Of a stretch of DNA of 64,000 nt, positions 16,778-24,731 are shown piece by piece. The notes under the pieces were generated by a model. It saw only the letters and a list, made by a program, of their open reading frames with translations, was not told the DNA's origin and searched no databases. Made by a program: the position numbers and the translations under genes. Location: positions 41,837-105,836 of the forward strand of contig JAMLGJ010000010.1 in the NCBI GenBank assembly GCA_023958095.1, in the 5' to 3' direction. How positions within the stretch are numbered: position 1 is the stretch's first letter; every line of letters begins with the position of its first letter. The DNA comes from Microthrixaceae bacterium (GTDB lineage: Bacteria > Actinomycetota > Acidimicrobiia > Acidimicrobiales > Microtrichaceae).

Positions 16778-18023
16778 GGGCGATCCTCACTCCGTTGAAG
16801 GCCCAGCGGGCCGCTGAGGGGAAGAAGTTGCGGTACGTCGTCCGGGCATGACCCGGCGGTGTCGCGAACGACGATCCGCGCAGGACCTGCTGGTCGACCA
16901 TGAACTTGCCGTTGTACTCGCCGACCGCCCCCTCGGCGGGGGTGAACCCCGGATATGGGGAGTATGCCGAGGAGGTCCACTGCCACAGGTGGCCGAAGAA
17001 CTGGCCCCGGTGGCCCGTGGCGACCACCTCCCATTCGGCTTCGCTGGGCAGTCTCGCTCCGCGCCAGCGGGCGAAGGCGTCGGCCTCGTAGTACGAGACG
17101 TGCGCCACCGGTTCATCGGAGTCGAGTTCGACCGGACCGGTCAGGGCGAAGCGCTGCCAGCCTGACTCGGTTCGCCGCCAGTACAGCGGGGAGTCCCATC
17201 CCATGGCCACCACGGTGTGCCAGCCGTCGCTCAACCAGAGCTCCGGTCGTCGGTAGCCGCCGTCCTCGATGAACTCGACCCACTCGCCGCAGGTGACGAG
17301 CCGGTCCTCCACCGCGAACGGCTCCAACCAGCGGCGGTGGCGCGGGGACTCGTTGTCGTAGCCGAAGCCGCCTTCCGCAACCGAGGCGTCGCGGCCCACC
17401 TCCACCAGCCCGCCGTCGTGTTCCAGCAGACCGGCGCGGTCCGCGGGTGCCGAGGCGCCATCCGTTCCTGGCGCGGGCAGCGCGGGACCCGCGCCGTAGG
17501 CGGGCCGGGTCGGGTTCTGGGCCAGGAGGTGCAGCGCGTCCATCAACAGCAGCTCCTGGTGCTGTTGTTCGTGGTGCAGGCCGAGCTCCACCCGCTCGAG
17601 CAGGTCATGGTCGAGGCGACCCGACGCCAGCGCGTCGGTCATGGCCGAATCCACGCTTCGTCGGTAGTCGCCCACCTCGTCGACGGTGGGACGTGTGATC
17701 AGGCCGCGGCGGGGGCGTGGCTGACGGTCCCCGACAGCCTCGTAGTAGCTGTTGAACAGGTACGCGTAGTCGTCGCCGAAGCGCCCGTAGCCGTCGAGCG
17801 CGTCGAGCACGAACTCCTCGAAGAACCAGGTTGTGTGCGCCCGGTGCCACTTGGTGGGGCTTGCATCGGGCATGGACTGCACGACCTGGTCCTCGGGGCC
17901 GAGGGGCGCAGCGAGCGACTCGGTGCGGTTCCGCACCCGGCAGTAGGAATCCACCTCCGGGGTGGGGGCGTCGGCCGCCCGGAGCGGTTCTGGCGGGGGT
18001 GGAGGTGTACCGGTGGAGTCCAT
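16761..18023 (-). CDS. egtB: Hercynine oxygenase EgtB
   Basis: 420 residues. It is a non-haem iron enzyme that joins hercynine to a thiol donor (gamma-glutamylcysteine or cysteine) with oxygen. The N-terminal DinB-like domain shows the iron-binding His in KWHRAHTTWFFEEF and the HxxxH pair in HHEQQHQELLLMD. The C-terminal FGE/sulfatase-modifying domain has ESPRHRRWLEPF and the end RGSSFATPPGHARTTYRNFF. ATG 18023 is preferred over GTG 18068 because a TACTGT box (18053-18048) lies between them, which gives a leader of about 18 nt. First gene of the egtB-egtD operon. Confidence 0.92.
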   Translation of the reverse strand: MDSTGTPPPPPEPLRAADAPTPEVDSYCRVRNRTESLAAPLGPEDQVVQSMPDASPTKWHRAHTTWFFEEFVLDALDGYGRFGDDYAYLFNSYYEAVGDRQPRPRRGLITRPTVDEVGDYRRSVDSAMTDALASGRLDHDLLERVELGLHHEQQHQELLLMDALHLLAQNPTRPAYGAGPALPAPGTDGASAPADRAGLLEHDGGLVEVGRDASVAEGGFGYDNESPRHRRWLEPFAVEDRLVTCGEWVEFIEDGGYRRPELWLSDGWHTVVAMGWDSPLYWRRTESGWQRFALTGPVELDSDEPVAHVSYYEADAFARWRGARLPSEAEWEVVATGHRGQFFGHLWQWTSSAYSPYPGFTPAEGAVGEYNGKFMVDQQVLRGSSFATPPGHARTTYRNFFPSAARWAFNGVRIAHDANR

Positions 18024-18047
18024 GTCGGTCCGATCGGGAATGCCGCA

Positions 18048-18053
18048 ACAGTA
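18048..18053 (-). promoter_or_regulatory. -10 box TACTGT before egtB
   Basis: TACTGT on the - strand, about 24 nt before ATG 18023. It overlaps the alternative upstream GTG start and so argues against it. Confidence 0.4.
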
Positions 18054-18102
18054 AGCGGATCCGGCCACCGGTGTGGTCGCGCCCCCGGGCGCCGCGCGCG
18101 AC

Positions 18103-18132
18103 GAGGGGCACCGGATCTCTCCGGTGCCCCTC
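18103..18132 (-). terminator. Strong hairpin after amt
   Basis: GAGGGGCACCGGA (18103-18115), loop TCTC, TCCGGTGCCCCTC (18120-18132): a perfect 13-bp stem about 40 nt past the amt stop codon and before the egtB promoter. Confidence 0.75.
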
Positions 18133-18171
18133 GGGGGGATGTCGCCCGGGGCGGCGGACCGCCCCGTGGGG

Positions 18172-19512
18172 TCAGCTCACTCCGACCGTTGTGGGTGGCT
18201 TCGATGCCGCACCGGCACCCACGGTCACCGTCGTGCTGGCGGTGTCCTCGTTGTAGCCGGGTGCGCCGTGCTCGAGGATGTCGAGGCCCTCGATCTCCTC
18301 CTCGGCGCTGACCCGCAGGCCGACGGTGTACTTGATGCCGAGGAACAGTGCGAAGCTCGTGGCGAGCACGAACGCCGCTATCGACACCACGCCGACCGCC
18401 TGGGTGAACAGCAGGTCGAGACCGTCACCGGAGAGGATTCCGCCCTCGAGGGCGAACACGCCCACCAGCAGGGTGCCGAGGCCACCGCAGATGCCGTGCA
18501 CCGACACGGCGCCGACCGGATCGTCGATGCGCACCCGGTCGAAGAACAGCACCGATGCGACGACCACGCCACCGGAGATCGCCCCGATGGCGATCGCTCC
18601 CCAGTTGCCCACCGAGGCGGTGCCTGCGGTGATCCCCACCAGGCCGGCGAGGAGGCCGTTGGCGGTCATGGCCACGTCGGGCTTGCCGGTCTTGATCCAG
18701 ATCACACCCATCGCAACCAGGGCGCCGGCCACTGCGGCGAAGGTGGTGGTGAGGGCGATGTTGCCGACCTCGGGGAAGTCAGCTGCCAGCTGGGAGCCGG
18801 GGTTGAACCCGAACCAGCCGATGAGCAGGATCATCGCACCGATCACGGCGAAGGGGATGTTGTGGCCCAGGATCGCCCGGGGCTTGCCGTCGGGGCCGTA
18901 CTTGCCGATGCGGGGTCCGAGCACCGCTGCTCCGGCGAGTGCCGCGAGGCCACCGGTCATGTGCACGAGGGAGGAACCGGCGAAGTCCACGAAGATGCCG
19001 TCGTTGAACTCGGCGAGCCAGCCGCCGCCCCAGAACCAGTGGATGACGATCGGGTAGATGACGCCGGTGATCACCAGGGAGTACAGGAAGTAGCTCTTGA
19101 ACTTGGTGCGTTCCGCCATGGCGCCGGAGACGATCGTGGCCGCGGCGGCTGCGAAGGCCATCTGGAAGAAGAAGTCGACTCCCGGTGAGAGGCCGCCGTC
19201 CGCCGCGGTCCACTCGCCGGTGGCACGCAGCGCCTCGTTGCCCCATCCGATGAACCCGTTGCCGTCGGGCCCGTAGGCGAAGGAGTAGCCGATCAGGAAG
19301 AACATGATGGCGCCACCCGCGAAGTCCATCAGGTTCTTCATCATGATGTTGGACACTGACTTGGACCGGGTGAGTCCGGCTTCGACCAGGGCGAAGCCGA
19401 CCTGCATGAATATGACCAGGACAGCAGCGACGAACACGAAGGTGTTGTCGAGAAACACCTTCGCTATGTCGGGCGCCGCATCCTGCGCCAACAGGGTGAT
19501 TGATGTATCCAC
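18172..19512 (-). CDS. amt: Ammonium transporter, Amt family
   Basis: 446 residues with about 11 hydrophobic helices. The paired pore histidines of Amt channels are in LVHMTGG and SVHGICGG, and the family signatures DFAGSSLVH and FNPGS are present. It imports ammonium. The charged C-terminal tail with YNEDTAS is the cytoplasmic regulatory end. The GTG start has GAGGAG 6 nt upstream, unlike the leaderless genes nearby. No glnK follows; a strong terminator does. The upstream region has an AC-n9-AC pattern like a GlnR half-site pair, so nitrogen control is possible. Confidence 0.93.
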   Translation of the reverse strand: MDTSITLLAQDAAPDIAKVFLDNTFVFVAAVLVIFMQVGFALVEAGLTRSKSVSNIMMKNLMDFAGGAIMFFLIGYSFAYGPDGNGFIGWGNEALRATGEWTAADGGLSPGVDFFFQMAFAAAAATIVSGAMAERTKFKSYFLYSLVITGVIYPIVIHWFWGGGWLAEFNDGIFVDFAGSSLVHMTGGLAALAGAAVLGPRIGKYGPDGKPRAILGHNIPFAVIGAMILLIGWFGFNPGSQLAADFPEVGNIALTTTFAAVAGALVAMGVIWIKTGKPDVAMTANGLLAGLVGITAGTASVGNWGAIAIGAISGGVVVASVLFFDRVRIDDPVGAVSVHGICGGLGTLLVGVFALEGGILSGDGLDLLFTQAVGVVSIAAFVLATSFALFLGIKYTVGLRVSAEEEIEGLDILEHGAPGYNEDTASTTVTVGAGAASKPPTTVGVS

Positions 19513-19612
19513 TAGTGCTCCTCGTGTTCGGGAATCGTGCTGCGCCGGTCGCCTTTGACAGCGCTCGTGAGGAGACTCTGGTCCGCCCGGATTGCCATAC
19601 TGTTCGCTGAAT

Positions 19613-19628
19613 GTGAACTAGTTGTTAC
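19613..19628. promoter_or_regulatory. Possible GlnR-like site between amt and phoD
   Basis: On the - strand, GTAAC followed nine bases later by AC fits the loose AC-n9-AC mycobacterial GlnR pattern. The core AACTAGTT (19616-19623) is a perfect palindrome. The pattern is short, so this is weak. Confidence 0.25.
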
Positions 19629-19676
19629 GCGTGTGCCGGCCCGCAGGCCGCACCGGAGCCACGGGTTTGGAGGGGC

Positions 19677-21236
19677 ATGGCACCGAGGATCGACCGACGA
19701 AGGCTGCTGGTGGGCGCCGGCGGCATCGCAGGGGCGCTGGGGCTGGCGGCGTGCACCCCGTATCCATCGCCGGACGTGGTCGAGGGGCCCTGGGACGCCG
19801 GCGTGGCCTCGGGCCTGCACGCCCACGACGCAGCGGTGCTGTGGACCCGATTCGCCCCCGCGGTGCTGGGATCCGTGGACGTCGACTGGGAGGTGGCCGC
19901 CGACCCGGGGTTCACGCAGGTCATTGCAGCGGGCACCACCAATGTGGACGGTTCCACCGACGGCTGTGTGAAGGTGCTTGCCGAGGGCCTCGCCGCGGCG
20001 ACCACCTACTGGTACCGCTTCAGAGTGGGTGAGCTGACCTCACCCGTGGGGCGGACCCGCACCCTGCCCGCCCCGGGTGACGAGGTGGCCTCCATGCGCC
20101 TCGCGGTGGCGAGCTGCCAGCGCTTCTCCGCCGGCTGGTACCCGGCGTGGCGGCACGTGGCCGACACGGACCTCGACGGCGTGGTGTTCCTGGGTGACTA
20201 CATCTATGAGTCCACCGGCAAGGTGAACCCGCTGTGGGACGTTCGCGACGACCCCAGCGAGCGTGCCGAGGACCTCGGGACCTACCGTGCCAAGTACCGC
20301 CTCTACCGCACCGATCCCGACCTGCGTGCCGCCCACGCGGCACACGGGTTCGCCCCGGTGTGGGACGACCACGAGTTCGCCGACAACTACGACCGGGTGA
20401 GGATCACCGAGGAGTCCGAGCGCGCCGCGGCTGCCTACCGGGCCTGGTTCGAGTACATGCCGGTCTGGCCCATCGACGGCACCCGGATCCACCGGGGCCT
20501 GCGCTTCGGGAACCTTGCGCACGTCTCGCTGCTCGACACCCGCCAGTACCGCGACGCGAACCCCGAGGCTGACATGCTGCAGGTCACCAGCGTGCCACCC
20601 GCCTCGGTGGTGCACGAACCGGACCGCACGCTGCTCGGCACCGCCCAGCGGGACTGGCTCCGGGAATCCCTCGGTGCCGCCAGGGACGACGGCGTGGTCC
20701 ACAACGTCATCGGCCAGCAGGTGATGGTGGCCCCGATCAGGGCGATCGACCTGGACGAGCCGGTCTTCGCAGGGGTACCGGAGCACGCCGGGCTGTACTT
20801 CAACCTCGACCAGTGGGACGGCTACAGCGCCGAGCGGGACCGCCTCACGGCCTTCCTGCACGACGAGGGCATCACCGACACGACGATCCTCACCGGCGAC
20901 ATCCACTCCTTCTGGCAGTCGCCCATAGCGCTCGACATGGAGGACCCTCGCAGCCCGGTGGTGGCCCAGGAGTACGTGTGCGGTTCGGTCTCCTCGATGG
21001 CGGTCGGCTTCCTGCCCGATGTGGCCGAGGCCCTCGGCGAGCTCGTCTCGGGATTCGCTCCGTCGTTCCGCTGGATCGACTGGAAGAACCGCGGCTTCGG
21101 CCTGCTCGAGGCCACACCCGAGTCGATGCAGGTGCGTTTCGTCACCGTGGATCCGCGCTGGCGTGCCTCGAGTCCGGTCACCGCGGTCACCTTCGACCGG
21201 GCCACCGGGAGCGAGGCGGTCGCGGTCACGACCTGA
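19677..21236 (+). CDS. phoD: PhoD-like alkaline phosphatase/phosphodiesterase, Tat lipoprotein
   Basis: 519 residues. Twin-arginine signal (DRRRLLVGAGG) with a lipobox LAAC near residue 22, so it is exported folded by Tat and probably lipidated. A PhoD N-terminal beta domain (about 35-125) precedes the metallophosphatase domain (about 135-500). Metal motifs are VFLGDYIYE, VWDDHEFADN and LTGDIHSFW. It frees phosphate from mono- or diesters outside the cell with Ca/Fe. A GGAGGGG Shine-Dalgarno lies just before ATG 19677. It is divergent from amt, and its terminator is shared with the convergent gene at 21291. Confidence 0.9.
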   Translation: MAPRIDRRRLLVGAGGIAGALGLAACTPYPSPDVVEGPWDAGVASGLHAHDAAVLWTRFAPAVLGSVDVDWEVAADPGFTQVIAAGTTNVDGSTDGCVKVLAEGLAAATTYWYRFRVGELTSPVGRTRTLPAPGDEVASMRLAVASCQRFSAGWYPAWRHVADTDLDGVVFLGDYIYESTGKVNPLWDVRDDPSERAEDLGTYRAKYRLYRTDPDLRAAHAAHGFAPVWDDHEFADNYDRVRITEESERAAAAYRAWFEYMPVWPIDGTRIHRGLRFGNLAHVSLLDTRQYRDANPEADMLQVTSVPPASVVHEPDRTLLGTAQRDWLRESLGAARDDGVVHNVIGQQVMVAPIRAIDLDEPVFAGVPEHAGLYFNLDQWDGYSAERDRLTAFLHDEGITDTTILTGDIHSFWQSPIALDMEDPRSPVVAQEYVCGSVSSMAVGFLPDVAEALGELVSGFAPSFRWIDWKNRGFGLLEATPESMQVRFVTVDPRWRASSPVTAVTFDRATGSEAVAVTT

Positions 21237-21281
21237 GCCAGGGGCACCGAAGGTCCGCTGGGGGCCGGCCCCCGGCTCAGG
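21232..21281. terminator. Extended hairpin between convergent genes
   Basis: CCTGAGCC (21232-21239) pairs with GGCTCAGG (21274-21281). Inside lies the palindrome GGGGGCCGGCCCCC (21260-21273). It starts within the phoD stop region and can act on both strands. Confidence 0.5.
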
Positions 21282-21290
21282 TGTGGCAGC

Positions 21291-22760
21291 TCAGACCAGG
21301 GCCGAGTAGCCCCCGAGCACGTCGCTCACGTCGGTGAAGCCGTTCGCCCGCAACAGGCTCGCCGCGATCGACGAGCGGTAACCGCCGGCACAGAGGGCGA
21401 CCACCGGTCGTTCGCGGTGCTCGGCCAGGTCCTCCATCTCGTTGCGGAGTCGGGCCACGGGCACCACGTGCACCCCCTCGAGGGTGCCGGCATCGGTCTC
21501 ACCGGGGTTGCGCACGTCGACCACGACGAGGTCGGCCAGCGAGTCGCGGCGCTGCATGAACTCCTCCGCGGTGAGGCGTGAGGCACGGCCCACCTCCTCG
21601 GGATGGCTCTGCATGACCCCGTAGGGGTCCTCCAGGTGGCCGGCGACGCGGTCGAAGCCGATGCGGGCGAGGCGGGTGCGGGCCTCGAGCTCGGTACCCG
21701 GGTCGCACACCAGCACGATCGTGTCGTCCGGTCGGGCCACCGAACCGGCGTACTCGGCGAAGCGGCCATCGAGGGCGATGTTCACCGAGCCGCGCAGGTG
21801 TCCCGCCGCGAAGGCGCCGTGGTCGCGGGTGTCGATCACCAGCGCGCCGGAGTCCCGGAGTTCCGAGAAGCGCTCCAGGTCCAGCGCCTCGGGTGGCTCC
21901 CCCTCGGCGAGGATGTCACGGTCCTTGCGGTTGAGCACCGCGTCGTGGACGAAGTATCCGGGCGCCGCGGGTTGGCCCTCGGTGACCACGTCCATGAACT
22001 CCTCCGGAGTCATGTCGGCCAGCGCGTAGTTCGAGGCCTTCTGCTCACCGATGGTCGAGACGGTCTCGGTCGAGAGCGATTTGCCGCACGCGGAGCCCGC
22101 ACCATGTCCGGGGAACACCTTGGTGGCATCGGGCAGGGTCATCAGCTCGTCGCGCAACGAGTCGTAGAGGCACCGGGCCAGTTCCTCGGCGGTGACACCG
22201 ATCGAGGCGAGCAGGTCCGGTCGGCCGACGTCACCGATGAAGAGGGTGTCGCCGGTCAGCACCCCGTAGGGGACGGCCCCGGGGTCGTCCGCGTCGCCGG
22301 GATGCTCCCAGACGACTATCGAGATCGACTCGGGGGTGTGACCCGGGGTGTGGCGGATCTCGAGGGTCACCTCACCGAGGGACACCCGCTCGTGGTTGGC
22401 GAGCTTGCGGTGCGGGAACTCGGCCTCGGCCGCCGAGCCGTAGGCGATCTCCGCACCCGTGGCAGCGGCGAGCTCCAGGTGGCCCGAGAGGAAGTCCGCG
22501 TGGAAGTGGGTCTCGATCACCATGACGATCTCGAGTCCGTGTTCCTCGGCCGAGGCCAGGTACTCGCCGATGTCGCGCCTCGGGTCGACCACCACGGCCT
22601 TGCCGCTGGTGGTGTCGCCTATGAGGTAGGAGGCCTGCGAGAGGCAGTCGAGGTAGTGCTGTTCGAAGATCACCGTGGTCTCCTCGGTTGGGCCGGGTCG
22701 GGTGTCGTCCGACCCGGTCTCGGCGGGTCGGGTCTGCTCCATGATCGTGCCAGAGTTCAT
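21291..22760 (-). CDS. CstB-like persulfide dioxygenase-rhodanese fusion
   Basis: 489 residues. The N-terminal metallo-beta-lactamase domain (about 30-270) has THFHADFLSGH, HTPGHTPES, TGDTLFIGDVGRPD and FPGHGAGSACGKS. The Cys in that last motif matches the conserved Cys of CstB-type persulfide dioxygenases. Two rhodanese domains follow: about 295-370, with an atypical active loop VCDPGTE, and about 395-489, with the active-site loop CAGGYRSS. CstB oxidises low-molecular-weight persulfides and makes thiosulfate. GGAGGA 6 nt before ATG 22760 supports the start. It follows a TauE/SafE exporter gene, as in the staphylococcal cst locus, so the module likely removes sulfide-derived sulfur. Confidence 0.85.
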   Translation of the reverse strand: MNSGTIMEQTRPAETGSDDTRPGPTEETTVIFEQHYLDCLSQASYLIGDTTSGKAVVVDPRRDIGEYLASAEEHGLEIVMVIETHFHADFLSGHLELAAATGAEIAYGSAAEAEFPHRKLANHERVSLGEVTLEIRHTPGHTPESISIVVWEHPGDADDPGAVPYGVLTGDTLFIGDVGRPDLLASIGVTAEELARCLYDSLRDELMTLPDATKVFPGHGAGSACGKSLSTETVSTIGEQKASNYALADMTPEEFMDVVTEGQPAAPGYFVHDAVLNRKDRDILAEGEPPEALDLERFSELRDSGALVIDTRDHGAFAAGHLRGSVNIALDGRFAEYAGSVARPDDTIVLVCDPGTELEARTRLARIGFDRVAGHLEDPYGVMQSHPEEVGRASRLTAEEFMQRRDSLADLVVVDVRNPGETDAGTLEGVHVVPVARLRNEMEDLAEHRERPVVALCAGGYRSSIAASLLRANGFTDVSDVLGGYSALV

Positions 22761-22863
22761 GGTCGTTCCTCCGTGGAAATGTGGATCGCCGGAGTGCGTT
22801 CCGTGGGGATGCGCACCGCGGGGATGTGGACGTGTGGGTGTGTCGGGGTGTGCGCGGGCGGTG

Positions 22864-23796
22864 TCATCGGAGTGCTCCGATTCCCTGCACTGCGGTCCAG
22901 GCGGCCATGGCCACGACCAGGACCGTGAGTGCGGCGGTCAATGCCCTCGCCGGTACTCGGTCGGCCACCCCTCGGCCGAACAGCACCCCGACGACCGCGA
23001 GCGCGGTGAACGGGGCGACCACGGCCCAGTCGACAGAACCGAAGTCGGCCCTCATGACCAGCGCGACCGCACTGTTGAGGGCGATCACCAGCAGCGAGGT
23101 GGCGGTTGCGGAGCGGATCTCGAGTCCGAGCAGGAACATGAGTGCCGGGACGATCACGAAACCGCCGCCCACCCCGAACAGCCCGGTCAGGAAGCCCACC
23201 ACGGTGCCGGCACCCAGGATGCGTGCAACCGTTGCGGCGTCGAGCCCGCGCGACCCCGGGCGATCGCCGGTGGGGTCCTGCGCTCCCGGGCCGCCGAGCG
23301 ATCCAGCGGCGGTGGGCACGCAGGCGCCGGACCCAGCAACTCCTGGATCGGTGTCGCCGGTGCCGCTGCCGAGGGGGTCCCGTGAGAGCGACAGGGCGCC
23401 TCGTTCACCGCCGGTGACGGCTGCGGCGGGCCTGGTGGCCACGAGGCCATGGAGCATCTTGGCGCCCACGAACGCCATCAGCGCCGCGAACGACAACAAC
23501 AGCACGCCTTCGTCCAGACCGCGGTTGAGCATCGTGCCGACGGCGGCTCCTCCCACACCCGCAAGCCCGAATGCCACCCCGGTGCCGAGTTCCACGCGCC
23601 CGGAGCGCAGCGCGGCCACGAGCCCGATGGCCGAGGCGGAGCCGACCACGATCAACGATGCCGTGGTGGCGTCGGTGACGCTGAGTCCCGCCACGCCGAC
23701 CAGCACGGGCACCGCGAGGATGGAGCCTCCACCGCCCACGGCGCCCAGGGTGAGGCCGATCAGCAGTGCGAGCAGGAGCACCAGGGCGAAATCCAT
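22864..23796 (-). CDS. TauE/SafE (TSUP) family sulfur-compound exporter
   Basis: 310 residues with about eight hydrophobic helices and the repeated TSUP pattern: GLTLGAVGGGGSILAVPVLV at the N-terminus and GLFGVGGGFVIVPALM in the second half. The middle has a low-complexity Gly/Pro/Ala loop (about 135-185). The family moves sulfite, sulfoacetate, thiosulfate or similar anions. ATG 23796 is chosen over upstream frame because a consensus promoter (TTGACA-16-TACAAT) ends 7 nt before it. It lies upstream of the persulfide dioxygenase gene and probably exports its products. Confidence 0.85.
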   Translation of the reverse strand: MDFALVLLLALLIGLTLGAVGGGGSILAVPVLVGVAGLSVTDATTASLIVVGSASAIGLVAALRSGRVELGTGVAFGLAGVGGAAVGTMLNRGLDEGVLLLSFAALMAFVGAKMLHGLVATRPAAAVTGGERGALSLSRDPLGSGTGDTDPGVAGSGACVPTAAGSLGGPGAQDPTGDRPGSRGLDAATVARILGAGTVVGFLTGLFGVGGGFVIVPALMFLLGLEIRSATATSLLVIALNSAVALVMRADFGSVDWAVVAPFTALAVVGVLFGRGVADRVPARALTAALTVLVVAMAAWTAVQGIGALR

Positions 23797-23797
23797 A

Positions 23798-23831
23798 TGT
23801 CCAATTGTACGGACAATTCCCCGGTTGTCAA
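23798..23831 (-). promoter_or_regulatory. Consensus promoter with nested palindromic operator
   Basis: On the - strand: -35 TTGACA (23831-23826), 16-bp spacer, -10 TACAAT (23809-23804), then 7 nt to ATG 23796. The -10 lies inside AATTGT-ACGG-ACAATT (23803-23818) and inside TGTCC-N8-GGACA (23798-23815), two nested inverted repeats. A repressor bound here would block RNA polymerase. Confidence 0.65.
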
Positions 23832-23865
23832 TGCACACGTCGCCGCGACGGGTGCGGAGGCGCCC

Positions 23866-24651
23866 TCAGTCCGGTTCGGGGGCGTAGGTGCTGAGCCGGA
23901 GGCTCGCCTCGGTGCGTCCACCCTCGAACCGGCTCATGACAGCGAAGCGGTCGGCGCGCACGAGGCTGCGGCGCCACTCCACCGGGCGATCCCCGACACG
24001 TCCCAGGCGCTCGAGGCAGAACACGGCCGCAGGGGATCCGAGCCCGAGTCGTTGGGCGTCGCCGGGGGAGGCGAGCACCGCACGCGCGCGTTCCCAGCCC
24101 GAATCGGGACGGCCCGTGCCGGTCTCGGCGAGGCGGGCATAGAGGGACGTGCGGGTCCAGTCGGCGCCGATCAGCGGACGTCCCACCTCGGCGGGCAACC
24201 AGACCCGGTCGAGTGCCAGCGGTTCGCCACCTGCGCGGCGCAGGCGTTCTATCAGCACCAGCGGTGCGGTCGGGTCGTCGAGTCCGAGCGCGGCTGCGGC
24301 CTCGGGGTTGGAGTCGCCCACCTCGGCGAGGACCTCGGAGGTCTGTTCGACCCCACCTGCCTCGACCGCCTCGAACAGCGAGTACATGGCATCCAGGGGC
24401 CGTTCGCTGCGCTTCTCCACAAGGACGGTGCCCCGGCCCCGCTCGCGCACCACGAGGCCGTCCGCGCAGAGGCGTCGCACCGCCTCGCGGGCGGTGTGCC
24501 GCGACACCTCGTAGGACCCGACCAGCTCCTCGTCGGTGGGGAACCGGTCCACGAACTCGCCCGCGTCGATGCGGGCCCGCAGGTCGGTCTCCACCTGTGA
24601 CCAGAGTGGGACGGGGGAGTCGCGGTCGACCGGGTGCATCCGGACCATCAT
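23866..24651 (-). CDS. GntR/HutC-family transcriptional regulator
   Basis: About 261 residues. The N-terminal GntR winged helix has PLWSQVETDLRARI, FPTDEELVGSYEVSRHTAREAVRRL and the wing GLVVRERGRGTVLV. A UTRA-type effector domain (about 95-255) ends in YAPEPD. HutC-type regulators bind small metabolites and repress neighbouring genes. The start is uncertain (ATG 24651, 24648 or 24639; no clear ribosome site); longer frame would enter the ABC permease gene. It lies just upstream of the TauE/SafE gene, whose promoter has a palindrome, so it is one candidate regulator, though sulfide systems usually use CsoR/CstR or ArsR proteins. Confidence 0.8.
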   Translation of the reverse strand: MMVRMHPVDRDSPVPLWSQVETDLRARIDAGEFVDRFPTDEELVGSYEVSRHTAREAVRRLCADGLVVRERGRGTVLVEKRSERPLDAMYSLFEAVEAGGVEQTSEVLAEVGDSNPEAAAALGLDDPTAPLVLIERLRRAGGEPLALDRVWLPAEVGRPLIGADWTRTSLYARLAETGTGRPDSGWERARAVLASPGDAQRLGLGSPAAVFCLERLGRVGDRPVEWRRSLVRADRFAVMSRFEGGRTEASLRLSTYAPEPD

Positions 24652-24731
24652 GGCGCGCAGATCCGACACGTCGGGTCTTTCGTGGCCGGCAACCGCCCGG
24701 GGACTGCTCCGCGGTGGCCATCCGGGGTGGT

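Noticed and set aside
18024..18068. Longer EgtB start at GTG 18068
   Set aside because: The likely -10 box TACTGT lies inside this stretch, and the extra 15 residues are not typical of EgtB.
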